In this document: positions 25,136 through 36,900 of the stretch, piece by piece
How positions within the stretch are numbered: position 1 is the first letter of the stretch
Layout of the letters: the number at the start of each line of letters is the position of its first letter
Source of the DNA: Tolypeutes matacus
Taxonomy: Eukaryota; Chordata; Mammalia; Cingulata; Chlamyphoridae
Assembly (NCBI GenBank): GCA_026826555.1
Contig: JAKSZT010054215.1
Coordinates: 27,107,103-27,171,102 of the forward strand
DNA length: 64,000 nt
Reading direction: 5' to 3'
Notes under the pieces: generated by a model
Told to the model about the DNA's origin: nothing
What the model saw: the letters and a program-made list of their open reading frames with translations, nothing else
Database searches by the model: none
Translations under genes and position numbers: made by a program

Positions 25136-26320
25136 AAACTGAAGCTCACATCTTTTGGATTTGGCTCAGCAATACTAATTTTTAGAGTAAGATTTAAATA
25201 AACACACAAGTCTTGGTACAATTAGGGACCCTTTCCACGTTGGGTTAGTCCCCTCTTCCCTCTGTTCTCTCCACATCACCTCCTCCCCCACCCCCACCCG
25301 AGCTTGTGTAGATCACAACCTTCTAAGCCACGATGGGCAGTTTCAGTTGGAGTTAAAATTTGTTTTTAAAGATTAATCCCTCTTTCATGCTTCAGGGTTC
25401 TGGATTTTAGCCTCTGAGGCAGCTTATTATCAAGGCTTTTATTTGGCTTTTGACATTTATCTAGCATGATACACCTTTAACTGTCAGCTTACTGTGCATC
25501 AAACCAAAGGTTATATTTGCCCTGATAAATTCCTTGCTCAAGCCTTTCTTTCCTTTTTCCCTTGCAGCAAAGCAGAGAGGAAAAAGAGAAAAAGATCATG
25601 TCCACGTCTGCCCGTGAGCAACCTGGCTTTCAAGGGTAGTTTTCTCTCTGCAGAGTTTCCACTTCCTACTAGGGAGAAGGGCCTCCCTCTTCCATGCCCC
25701 CTCGTGCTGCTCTGTGGCTACATGCACATGGAACATGTTCCGTGGGGACATCAAGCAGTGCAACGGTTAATAACTTGACTTCTCATTCAAACTGGATTTC
25801 TCTAAAACAGTTTGCTGGGGCTAAATTCTCAGCCCCTAAAGGAATTCCGCTTTTAAAAGGAAGTGTTAGATTGATTGCAGGGTTGGGTTTTCTGATAAAC
25901 ATGCTGTGAGGCAGAGGGCGGAGTACAGAAGACTTCCTGTGAAGGAAACGGACAGGAAGCCGAGGAGTTGTCAGATCATAACACACACCTGACCAAGTCA
26001 CTGCGCAGCCCAGTGGGGAGCTCTGCAGCTCAGGATAGAGAAATCCTGGGCTGGGTGGTAATAGGTAGGCCCTTGTACCACCAGCCTGCTCAGTCATTGG
26101 CTGAGGGCCTTTCAGAGGTGAAACTAACCCTGCAAGATTCTGACAGTTACAGTTTACCACTGCACGACCTTCTTTACAGATGGACAGCACGTCCTTTCTA
26201 AGGGAGGACCTGAGTCCTGCAGCTCTGTCTGCCCCACTTACATTTTAAAAAAGAGAAACCCAAGAGCACTTCGTGTATATGTGTGTGTGTCTTTACTTAT
26301 ACAAACAGTGACCATATTAC
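25136..26320. other. No confirmed gene; splice-acceptor-like site at 25567
   Basis: A pyrimidine tract ending in TTGCAG (about 25545-25567) precedes AAAGCAGAGAGG, and several overlapping frames (94, 71, 135 and 77 codons on both strands) follow. There is no recognisable protein motif and no second splice site I would trust. The segment is somewhat less AT-rich than its surroundings. Confidence 0.25.
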
Positions 26321-26575
26321 TTATTCTTTTAGTTTGCTAAGCTGCTCCAAGCAGATACCATGAAATTCGTGGGTTTAGCAATGGAATTTATTCCCTTACA
26401 AGCTTACAGGTTTTAGGTGGAGAAAAAATGTACAAATCAAGGCATCTTCAGGTGATGCTTTCTTCCTGGAGAAAAGCTGCCAGCAACCCTGGACTCCTCT
26501 GATACATGGCGGTGTCTGCTGTTCTCTCCCTTCTCTTCTGGGTCTCCTAGTTTTCAGCTTCTTGCTTCTATGGCG

Positions 26576-26608
<33 letters not shown>

Positions 26609-26773
26609 CCCCCATCCTGTTTATAAAGGACTCCAGAAGAGGATTAAGACCTACCCTGGGTCATGCCTTAACTGAAGCAACCTTATGAAAACTTACTAAC
26701 AGTAGATTTATATTCACAGGAATGGATTAACTTTCAGAACATGATTTTCTGGGGTACATACAGTTCTATCACA
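26321..26773 (-). mobile_element. MaLR-like LTR with internal CT microsatellite
   Basis: On the minus strand it begins TGTGATAGAACTGTATGTACC and ends near GCTTAGCAAACTAA. A TTTATAAACAGG TATA-like box lies ahead of a (GA)n run (CT on the plus strand, about 26578-26609). A 5-bp duplication matching at 4 of 5 positions (ATTAC before, CTTAC after) flanks it. The same family occurs at 28541. Confidence 0.65.
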
Positions 26774-27955
26774 CTTACCATCCAAAGCAGGACCCTGTAA
26801 TAGTCAAAGGGATTTCTACTAATAATCACACCATGACTGTGGGTATATGCAGTCACTCTACTTAAAAGCCTGTCTACCTTCATTACTCACAATGTTTCAT
26901 CTGAAGTCCTAGGGCACTCATCCATGTACCTATCCATTAATTTCCTCCATATTTAGTAAGCCTTTACTATTTATGGCAAAGTCAAGCTTGGGTAGGCTAT
27001 GGGGATTGTATTGAAGGAGCATGTATGAAAAAGCAAATATGTTCTTATGCCCCTTTCTTCCTTTTCTTCCTTCCATGACATTATCAGCACTCTCTGTTGT
27101 GAATCCCACACCAGTGAATCTCTACCTGGGATCTGTCCGATGTGGCCTTCATCAAGCACATCCATAAGGGTTCATGAATGTATATGAATTTATTTTGTAA
27201 ATCTTTATTTTCATTGTGCATGCATGTGTGAACAGGAATATTCTGGATCATCTGCCTAGACAATTTAAAGTGAAATTTTGACCTGCAATTTAATTGTCCT
27301 AATTTGCATTTGGCTTTACCATCAGGTAGGCACCAGGTAGGACCACATTAATAATCACAGACTAAGGAGGAGAAACAGAATCAGATTTAATACATAAATT
27401 ATTCACTTCTGCTAAGTGAAGGCCAAATTATTTCACCATGTGTTGAACTAATATAACTTCTACAGATGTATGAAGAACAAAACATCTTGTCAGTATGGAG
27501 TTAACTAGACAATTTAAAACCAGAAGAAACTGGGTTGTAGCTGTTAGTACTATCTACACTGGTGTTTTAAAAAAAATTTGTTCCATATCCCCCAAAACGT
27601 CTTTTAAATTTATTAATTTTAATGCTCATGAATTGTAATATTTTTTGCATTTGTTCAATTTGTTTTAATTTTACTGTTATAAAGCTAAAACCTATCACTT
27701 TAGGAGCTTATATTTTTGTTTTTAAATATGTGTAAGGAATATTTTAATAAAAATGAATTAAGTAAACTCTGCTATCCCTGTAGAACATCCCTTTTAAAGG
27801 AGCCCAAATTCATCACCAGATATTGTCCTCTTTCAGATGCATTTGGTATGTTGCCTTGTATGTGTGTGAGTGTGCTAGGGGTGAATAGACAGAGGGCAGA
27901 ATATGGATGAGAAAAGGAAGTATAAAGTTAAGGAATGGAAACTTTTATGATCATA
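26774..27955. other. No recognised gene
   Basis: AT-rich. The stretch 27185-27320, with TTTAATTGTCCTAATTTGCATTTGG, looks like sequence that could be conserved noncoding, but I cannot test it. Confidence 0.35.
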
Positions 27956-28540
27956 ATTAAATTTGCCAACAATTTATGATGTAAAATTCAAATCTACAGA
28001 AATAGAAGAGAATAAATTAGCAATAAATCTCCATGTCCCCATAACCCAGCTTCAGTAATATCAATGTATGGACAATTATGTTTTATTAAAACCCTAACCA
28101 GGCCCTCTACTCCAAATTATTTTGAAGCCAATGCCTGCCATTATGTCACTTTGTCATAAGTATTTCAGTATATAGCTCTAAAATATAAGAACTATTGCAT
28201 TTGTAAGCATAACCTCAAATACAATCGCTCACCAAAAAAGATAGCAATATTTACTTACATAACAGAACCAACTATCTATTGTAAAATTTCTCCCAATAGA
28301 CTCATTACTTTCTTTTTCAATTTTTTCTAATCAGCATCCAAATAAAGTCTATAAATATTTGTTATATTTATCCCTTCATTTTCCTTCATTCTATAGGTTC
28401 TCTTTCTTTTTTTTCCTTTTCTTATAATTTATTGTTGAAGAAATCAGATCATTTAACCTGTAGAATTTTTCACAGTTTGGGTTTTGTGATTGTAACCCCT
28501 TAATATCATTTAACATATTCCTTTGTCCCCCGTATTTCCA
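27956..28540 (-). repeat. Old L1 (L1M-type) 3' UTR, left part
   Basis: CCATGTCCCCATAACCCAGC, ATTATTTTGAAGCCAATGCC, ATTTCAGTATATAGCTCTAAAA, AGCATCCAAATAAAGTC and ATTATTTATTGTTGAAGAAATC-like modules follow the reverse complement of an L1M 3' UTR. It is interrupted at 28541 by an LTR and probably resumes at 28921. Confidence 0.75.
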
Positions 28541-28920
28541 ATTTTCTAGTCTGCTCAAAGCAAAAACCATGAAATGGTTTGGCTTTAAACAATGGGAATT
28601 TATTAGCTTACAGTTTGAGGTTATGAGAATGACCAAATCAAGGCACCATCAAGGCATTGCTTTCTTCCCAAAGACTTGCCAGTGATCCTTGGTTCCTCTT
28701 CCACGTGGCAATGGACATGATGGTGTGTGCTGGTCGTTCCCTTCTATTCTGCATTCTTCTGACTTCTTGCTTCCATGGTGCGCTCGCTCTCGCTCTCCCA
28801 TTCCCTCTCCCCCCTCCCTCTCCCCCTCCCTCTCTCTCTCTTTCTCTCTCTCTTTCTCCATCTTGCTCATCTCTCTCATATGGGTATTATATATATATTG
28901 TGTGTGTGTCCCTCTTTCTT
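28541..28920 (-). mobile_element. MaLR-like LTR, partial, with CT-rich low-complexity run
   Basis: CTAGTCTGCTCAAAGCAAAAACC, ACAATGGGAATTTATTAGC, CAAATCAAGGCACC and CTTGCTTCCATGG parallel the LTR at 26321. The CT-rich run (about 28780-28860) lies at the same internal site and is longer and more complex here. The far end is missing. Frames of 76-89 codons across the CT run are simple-repeat artefacts. Confidence 0.65.
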
Positions 28921-29200
28921 AGGTAAATGACAGCATATTTGCATTTTTCTTCCCCTTCATTTTCCATTCCATAGTATATTCTGAAGATCACACTATAGTA
29001 ATAGAGCATGATTTTTTTTAAAGCAGACATATAGTACTCATTGGAGGAGATGCCCCAGTCAATTCAACCAGTCACCTATTTATGAACATTTGGATTATTT
29101 TCAGTCTTTGAATTTTACAAATAGTGATTCAATCAATAGCTTTGTGCCTACATCCTTTTGAACCAATAATTGAATTGTCTCAAACAATGTAAATACATAG
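28921..29200 (-). repeat. Probable old L1 fragment, right part
   Basis: TTCCATTCCATAGTATATTC and TATTTATGAACATTTGGATTATTTTC resemble reverse-strand L1M sequence and would continue the copy broken by the LTR. Confidence 0.45.
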
Positions 29201-30689
29201 ACTTAGCCTGCAACTCAAATTTTCCAGTCATATAACTCTATTTTTCTCTAAGACAATTTAAAATTTTCTATTTTGACCTTCGAGCCTGCCAAGATGATAG
29301 TCCACAATTTCCATCTCTACAAGAGTTCTCCCTTAGCAGGTTTTACTATATTTTCAGCATTCATACATTGTCAGGATTTCCTAGAAGGTAATGATGTCAA
29401 TAAGCTTCCTTATCACCAGTCCATAGAAACTGCTACTGAGACTCCAGTGTCCCAGTTTGTGTAACATGTCCTAACTCAGATCTCTGCTGGGATCTTTGCT
29501 AAGCCTCTCTGTTTAGAAGACCATACAGAACTTAGAGCTTCCATCTCTGATTCTACCCAGGAATCAGAATGCAATGTTTTATTGCACTATGATCCACAGA
29601 CTTCACTGCTTCCCCCACTCCACACCCTCACATCCCAGATGACTGCCCATATTTCCATGGAAATCCTTCTCTCATCTTTTGCTAAGATATTTTGTCTATA
29701 TGAAGAAATGTTCTACCGCTTCATGACTTAGACTTTTGGAATTAAAACCAGCAAGTCTTCCTGCTATCCTTCCTACCACATCTCCACTCTGTATCAATGA
29801 AACCTGCTTGAATGAAGGGAAGGGAAAGAGAGTGAAACAATTTGGGTTCATATATCAAAATATTATCTGGACACATGTAAATGTTAGTACCCTTCTATGT
29901 TTCCTGTGGCGATCTTCAATCCTCTTTAAACATTAGAACCAGAGTAGTGACCAAATGAAGAAGCAGAGAGCCTTAATTTTAGAAGATCTGGGGTCTCTTT
30001 CCAAGTATCCTACTGAATCAGTGCATAACTAATATTATATTTACTTCTCTGTTATTTCAGATATCAAATATACAAGAGGGTATGTGCCAGGGATCACACT
30101 GATGGCCACATAGAATATCTCTCAGTTGTAGGTTTATATGTTGATCACAGATACTTACTATAATGCCATCTTATTTATTCTGTGTTTTGGTGTAGAACAA
30201 ATTGCCAAAGTGATAAATTTCATCCTCTTGCAATTTCTGTGTGTATTCTCCCTCCAAGTTAGATTACTTTTTCTAGGATTTGTTAGCAAAATTAAAAACC
30301 TCAGCCTTACTAATATTTGCCTAGGCACTCAATTGAGTTTATTTTGGTCTATTTAAAGACAGGTTGTCCTTCCATTCCCCTCCCCTTTCCGTAGAAGATG
30401 AGGGGAGGAGAGAGGAAGTACAAGTGCCTTTTCATATCTGTTTTCGGGGCCAGGTGACAACACTGCTTCCCTTGCCCTCAGCCATAAGAACTGGGATGCC
30501 TTCTTCTGCCATTCTTTTCAGGCAAAGAAAGGGATCAGAGAAGAGAGTGGTATACTTTAGTTCCTCTATTGCCCCAATTCTCTAGAGCATTGGGAAAAGG
30601 ACAGAGATTTCTCTTCTGTGCTTTCTAGTCATGCCTCCTTATCTCTTTACCTTCCAACTGTATCATGGAGGCAATGAGCTGTACTTGAA
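29201..30689. other. No recognised gene or repeat
   Basis: Nothing supportable beyond short frames. Confidence 0.4.
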
Positions 30690-30765
30690 AGTTAAAATTC
30701 CAGTTCTATCTCTTCACCAGCTATGTGACCTTTGTCATCTGTTTAACATCATTGAAATTCAATTT
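30690..30765 (+). repeat. MIR SINE fragment
   Basis: CCAGTTCTATCTCTTCACCAGCTATGTGACC is the sense MIR core. Confidence 0.55.
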
Positions 30766-30829
30766 TAATGATTTGAAAAGTCTTTGAGGCTGAAGATTAA
30801 TACCATTAAATAATATAAACTACATGTTT

Positions 30830-31175
30830 TGGTTAGTATTGTGACCTGTTGCAAGCAACAGAAAGCCCTACTACATTGGCTTAAAATGTCAGTGTTTATT
30901 TGTGTCATATAGACATAAGCTGTCTGGGCTGGTGGGATATATAAGTGTGTCACCTCTAACCCAAGTGCCTTCTGGGCTTGCACTTCAGTCCTTGCTGTTG
31001 TCTTTTATCCTCATGGTGTCAAGGTGGCTGCCTCACCTCCAGGCACTGATTCATTGTTTCTTTATAAAAAAAGGGGGAAGGACAAAGGTCACAGGGGAAA
31101 AGGATGAAAGAGTATGTCAGCTGAGTCTGTCCCTTCAAACCATTTGCTGGGAAGCTTCATTTAGCAATTTCTACT
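30830..31175 (-). repeat. Unclassified old interspersed repeat
   Basis: GCAAGCAACAGAAAGCCC, TTGGCTTAAAATGTCAG and CATGGTGTCAAGGTGGCTGCC resemble a mammalian-wide repeat in antisense. The family is not assigned. Confidence 0.4.
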
Positions 31176-32840
31176 TATAACACATTAGTGACACCAGGAC
31201 ATTTGGCTACCTCTGGTCTTGAGGGAGTCAGAGGAAAGGATGTTTTAAATGGGAAAATAGCTACCCTGAGCAAAATAAAGGTTTTCTTAATAAAGAAGGA
31301 GGGGTAATTGCATATTAGTCCATCAAATAGACGTGTACATGATGTTATAAAAAATATATAATACAGCGCTTCGACAGAACACATTAATTTACCAAGATAT
31401 GCCCTGTTATGAAAAGTGTAATATCATCAACCCATCTTCAAATTTTTTCTTATATTGTTTCACTTTCTGGAAAAGACCTTCTTTTCCATTCTTTCCTCCC
31501 AGGCTATTTCTCTATAGACTTCCTAATGTTGAAAATGACCAGCACAATCATGTGGCTCAACACTCTCATTTCACTAAGAACTGAAACTGAGATCAAGACT
31601 CATTGCCTGCATCACAATGATTCCTAGTCAGCCTTCCAGATCCAGCATGATTCATCGTTGGCCCAACTAGCACTTGCTGGCCACTTCATCCCACAATTAT
31701 AAATACCTCCTCAGAGTGCTGTCTTTAAAATGTATCATAGCTCAGCTAATGTTGACTTGAAATATTTGAATCTTTAATTTTTACAGCTTTAGACATGTAC
31801 ACATAGGGACAGAATGTAAGAAAGTGTTAACAATACATTGACATTTTGTTACAATGTCTTTATTTTCAAAATAATTATACATTAAGTAGAATAAAAAAGG
31901 AAAGAGAGTAAAAAGACAAGTTCAAATACAAGGAAGACATAACAGCAAATTTTGCAGCATGAAATAGAAAAAAATGTTCAAATCCCCAAATAAAAAACAA
32001 ACTTTTAAGTCCTTGAGTATTTGTTTTGAAATCCTCATTTGAATTCTTACACATATATTCAAATATAAGCAGAACAGGGGTGACTTCAGAGGTCAATATT
32101 CCTTAGTCTCCTGTAATATCAAAGTAATTCAGGTATGTTGTGGTGATACATTGTTTTTCATTCTTACAAAATGTAACCCAATGCTAAGTGTAAAAAGAGT
32201 ATAAAACTTTTTTCAGTTTGCAAATCACTCTTCTTATGTGGTCCATCTTTTGACCTTCATGGTCCATGTAAAAAGCTTTGCCTTATTTACAATTTAGGAA
32301 ACTGAGACTGGGAGAAATTAAGAAACTTGCCCCAAATTACATACTATAAAGTGAAAGAGATAAAACTTCTGATTTCAAATCCAATTCTTTTTCTCCTACT
32401 ACTATAATTCTTGATCCACTGGTAAAGAATGTATGTTTAGGGGGGAAAATTGAGGAGGACTTATATACTATTTGAACAAAGTATTTTGGTCCATTTATTT
32501 ATTTGCTTATTTATTTTTATATTTACTTTTTTTCCAGGAATAATCAGGAATATGATGCTATTGGGAAAAAGAAAAAAATTTCTGGTTCAGTGGTAAGGCT
32601 CTAGGCTCAAGACAATAAATTTCCAACTAGTGTGAGGTTTCTAATCTGCACTCTGTAGTTGACAGAATAGGTTACGTCACTCACTTCAATGAACTGCTTC
32701 TATTTTCTCTAGGAACAAGCCAAGTAGATACAACCACACACTTGTGATTGACCTATAGAATTCAGAGCTGGTCACTTTCTCCTTATAACTCTCCCAATTG
32801 CCTAAGGAAAAGCTCTTTGAATCATATTGATCCCATTCAG
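31176..32840. other. No recognised gene; MIR fragment at 32283-32400
   Basis: The only called item is a minus-strand MIR fragment (TTTACAATTTAGGAAACTGAGAC, AATTAAGAAACTTGCCC). The rest is unrecognised AT-rich sequence. Confidence 0.5.
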
Positions 32841-34139
32841 AGGATTGTGGGATGACAGTAGAGTAGGAAGCTCCAGGATTAACTCTCTACACCCGAAGAG
32901 CTTTTAAACAGGTAGGAACTGTCTGAAACTATTTTGAAACTCCAGTGTCTAGTAAAACACTATGCAGCATCCAGGGAAGGATGGGAGGAGGAGACTGTTA
33001 AATTAAGTTAAAGACTGGTAAATTGCTCTTCCCCCACTCTCATGGCAAGCCACCTTGCAATACAATCCCTGGCTAGCTTGTTGGTGACAGAAAGGGACTG
33101 AAAAATCCTCTTACCCAAGATCAGGGGTAGGCACAGTGGATCGCTGAACACGGCTTTTGATTAGTCACTTCAGATCGCCAGGGATAGGGTTCTGAGGGCA
33201 GCCATTGTTCCAAGCTGAATCTGGCAAAGGCAGCTGAAGAGACAGCTGAGACTTGAATGGCTACACTTCCTCAGAGCCGTGGGGGACAAGTCTAAGGGTT
33301 GCAATTACTGGGCAGGTCAAGAAAGCCAGCTTCGGAGAGCCCTCCTGATTCCCTCCCCATGGCAGTTTGAATCTGGTTTGTCCCCACTGGATCTCTGGCC
33401 TTATTCCAGCTAGGAAAGACTGATTCCGCAAACTTCTCTCTGTGTGCCCTCTAGGTGAAAGCAGCTTGAGAAGACAATGAAAGCAGTGTAAAAACTATTG
33501 AAGCAGAACGCCTGGGGCAAAGGATTACCTGCTTTTCACCCAGAAGAGGAAGAAGGTCTATTCCTGGGACATAGAGGGGCATTCAAACTCCTGTTCACAG
33601 GGGAACACCAAAGCAACTAACAAACACAAGCTCAGGAAAAGACACAGGCTCAGAAAAGAAATGGAGGACCTTGTATTTTGCTTTCACCTTGGGCAGACTT
33701 TCCTGATAGGACACTGGCACTCAAGCAAATATCTGCTATATCACCAGCTAGTTAGAAATCCAAGAAACAGATGTCTCATGGAATACATACCAGACTTAAC
33801 ACTTTAAAATATTAAAATGTCCGTTGTGTAACAAGAGTATAAGACAAATAAGGAAACAAGAAATGATGGCGTATCCAAAGAAAGAGTGTAAAAACCAAGA
33901 AAATACCAACAGAGAAGACTAGACTGTGCACATACCAAAGAAAGACTTAAAAAATAATAATAATAATTTTTAAAAATCTCAAGGAAATGAAGGAAAGGAT
34001 GAAAGGATACCAGGAAAACATGAAGGAGCAACATGAGAATTTAGTAAAGAGAAAGAAAAATTTTAAAGGTACCAAAGAGAACTACTAGAGTTGAAGGCCA
34101 CAATAACTGAAAAATTACCAATAGAGTTTCAAGAGCAGA

Positions 34140-34601
34140 TTGGAGCTGGCAACAGAAAGAAACAGTGAACTCAAAGACAAGACAATAGAAATGAGTCAGG
34201 CTGAGGAAGATAAAGGAAAAAGAATTATAAAAAGTGAAAATAGCCTTAGACACCTCTGGGATACCATCAAGCATACCAACATACACATTATTGGGGTCCC
34301 AGAAGGAAAAGAAAGAGAAGTGGGCAGAAGGAAGATTCAAAGAAATAATGCCAGAAAATTTCCCAAACTTAGCAAACGGTATAAATATGAACATCCAAGA
34401 AGCCCCAAGAATATGAAACAGGATAAAAATGAAGAAAGGCACACCTCATCATATATTGATCAATCTGTTGAATTCAAAGGAAAAGGAGAGTGTTCTGAAA
34501 GCTGCAAGGCAAAGAAACATATTATGTACAAGGGAGTCACAATAAGAATAAGTGCTGATTTCTCAAAAGAAATCAAGGAGGCAAGGAGGCAGTTAAAATA
34601 G
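34140..34601 (+). pseudogene. L1/HAL1 ORF1 remnant
   Basis: This 153-codon frame is the central to C-terminal part of an L1-type ORF1 protein, the RNA-binding chaperone of LINE-1 ribonucleoprotein particles. The signature NIHIIGVPEGKERE (residues about 47-60) is the RRM entry typical of L1 ORF1p, and ISADFSKEIKEARRQ near the end is the C-terminal domain motif. The upstream part, rich in Lys, Glu and Met (33955-34130), fits the coiled coil but has stops and lies in other frames. The frame closes at 34601, earlier than expected, and related sequence continues to about 34730 in broken frames (ATTTTATATCCGG near 34635). The N-terminus is therefore not a real start. It is a dead copy. Confidence 0.75.
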
Positions 34602-34820
34602 ACAAAGTGCTGAAAGAAAACAACTACCAACCAAGAATTTTATATCCGGTGAGACTCTCTCTAAAAATGAGGGCGAGATCAAGGCATTCCCATATAAACA
34701 AAGGCTGTGGTAGTTCATCACCTCTAGATCTATAAAATAAGCAATGCTAAAGTGAGTTCTTCAGACTGAAAGGAAAGGGCAAGAGACAGTGGTTCAAAGC
34801 AGCATAAAATAATAAAGACC

Positions 34821-35034
34821 AGTGGGTTCCGTGTAATATTTTGGGTAATCTAAGCACCTCTTAAAATATATGTATATATATATATATATATAAATAACAT
34901 TTTTGTAAGCAAATACACATATATGCATATATATTTATATATCATTTTGCAAATGTTTGTATGTATTGTGAGAATTTTGATTTTTACCCATAATAAAAAA
35001 AAAATTAAAAAAAAATATCAAAAAAAAAAATAAT
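34821..35034 (+). mobile_element. 5'-truncated L1 3' end, extended-tail form
   Basis: An exact 13-bp duplication AATAATAAAGACC (34808-34820 and 35035-35047) brackets a sense L1 3' end of about 214 bp with an A-rich tail. The first 50 bases equal 6579-6628 and the tail segment (34890-34996) differs from the 6392 copy at only about five positions by eye. It is inserted in the HAL1 element. Confidence 0.85.
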
Positions 35035-35674
35035 AATAATAAAGACCTCTGTTAAAAGTAACCATTTGGGTAATTATAAATGCCAGTACTATTGTGTTAT
35101 ATTTTTTTGGTATATAACTCCACTTCTTGCTTACTACAGGTGCTAAAATGCAAATGAATAAAAAGTAATGATAAATATATAGTTTGGGGCATACAATGTA
35201 AAAAGATTTAAGTGGTAACAAGTACAAAAATGTGGGGAAACAGATGGGTATGGGAAAAGTGTTTGTGTATGCTATTGAAGTCAAGTTGGTATCAAACTAA
35301 ATATGATTGTTATATATTTAGCATAGTAACCACAAGATAAATATATGAAAATATATCCAAATAGAAATCAGGAGGCACTCAATATAGTTCAATACAAAAA
35401 ATCAAATAAAAATAAAAATAGGTCTTAACAGAAGAATAGAGGGACAGAAAACATATAAGACTGACAAAGACTAAATAGCAAAATGGCAGAAGAATGTTCC
35501 CATTACCAGGAGTGGCCTTAAAATAAAAGGATTAAATCTCCCATCAAAAGGCTGAAATTGGCAGTTGGATAAAAAAGTATGGCCCAACTATATTCTGTCT
35601 GCAAAAAACTCACCTTACATTCAAAGACACAAGTAGGTTATAAATGAAAGGATGAAAAAAAAAAGTATACCATG

Positions 35675-36292
35675 TGTATTAGTCTGCCAAAGGGGTGCTA
35701 ATGCAAAGTACCAGAAATCTGTTGGCTTTTATAAAGGATATTTATTTTGGGTAAAAGGTAACAGTTACAAGATCTTAAAGAGTCCAACTTAAGACTCACC
35801 AAAGTCAGTTGCCACGTGTTGAAGTAAGATGGCAGGCTATCTCTGCTGGGTTTCGGCCTTTTCCTGTTGAGGCTCAGTGGGTCCAGCTGCTTCCCAATCT
35901 CAGCTGCAAGCTGGCATAGGGCTTGTCTCTCAAGCCTTCTTATATAAATCTGGGCTCTTTTCCCAAGATCAGCTGCAAACTATCAAGTGACTGGCTCATC
36001 TCTCCCTGGGGCCCCAGAATAAAAAATGACAGAGCTCTCTCTCTTCTCGTGTGTCTTCTTGAGTGAATGTCCATTTATATCAGCCCACCAAGGGGCTGGG
36101 GACTCAACCTGAATTATGCCTACTGACATAGTACAATCAGAAGCCCTAAATTGATTTTAACAAGTGAACTTAATCAGAGGCCCCTCACGGAATTTAATAT
36201 GATCAAAGGGTGCCACATCCAGAGGAACAGATCAGTTTACAAATATAATCTTTCTCTTTTTTGGATTCATAAAAAAATCTCAAACTGTCACA
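35675..36292 (-). mobile_element. MaLR/ERVL-like solo LTR inserted in HAL1
   Basis: It is a 618-bp LTR beginning TGTATTAGTCTGCC and ending AACTGTCACA, flanked by an exact 5-bp duplication CCATG (35670-35674 and 36293-36297). On the plus strand it shows the antisense order of a MaLR LTR (ACCAGAAAT, TTTATAAAGGATATTTATTTT). It splits the L1 endonuclease region of the host element. Confidence 0.85.
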
Positions 36293-36297
36293 CCATG

Positions 36298-36900
36298 CAA
36301 GCAATAAACAAAAGAGAGCTGGGGTGGCTAAACTAACATCAGATAAAATAGATATTAAGTCAAAATCAGTTACGAGAGACAGATGGTCATGGTATACTAA
36401 TAAAGGGGTCAATTGAACAAGAATATGTAACAATTATAAATAAATATGCACATAAAACAGAGCCCCAAAATATATGAAGCAAATACTGACAGATTTGAAG
36501 GGGGAAATTGAGAGTTCTACATTAATACTAGGTGACTTTAAAACACCGATTTCAATTATGGATAGAACATGAAGACAGAAGATCGGTTAGGAAATACAAG
36601 ACTTGAACGATACTCAAAACCAACTAGAACTAGCACATAAACAGAAACTTCACATACTACCACCAGAATACAGATTCTTCTCAAGTACACATGGATCATT
36701 CTCCAGGATAGAGCGCATTCTATGCTACAAAACAAGCCTCAATAAATTTAAAAATATTGAAATGATACAATGTATCTTCTCAGACCAAGGGAGAAATGGA
36801 AAATTCACAATATGTGGAATTTAACAATGTATGCTTAAGTAACCAATGGGTTAAATAGGAAATCACAAGGGAAGTTAGGAAATATCTTGAGGCAAATGAA
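36298..36900 (+). pseudogene. L1/HAL1 endonuclease-domain remnant
   Basis: The frames here read L1 ORF2 endonuclease sequence: near 36529 a LGDFKTPIS-like segment and, in the frame 36603-36824, FFSSTHGSFSRIERIL and IFSDQGRNGK. In L1 endonucleases the last motif is SDH, with His as a catalytic residue; here codon 36786-36788 is CAA, giving SDQ. Together with several stops this makes the nicking activity improbable. In life the domain cuts target DNA to prime reverse transcription. Confidence 0.75.

Noticed and set aside
26321..28920. The two CT-bearing LTRs as ends of one provirus
   Set aside because: The interval is unique sequence and an older L1 that the second LTR interrupts.
28649..28926. 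Frames rich in Ser/Leu or Glu/Arg
   Set aside because: Translation of the CT-rich run of an LTR.
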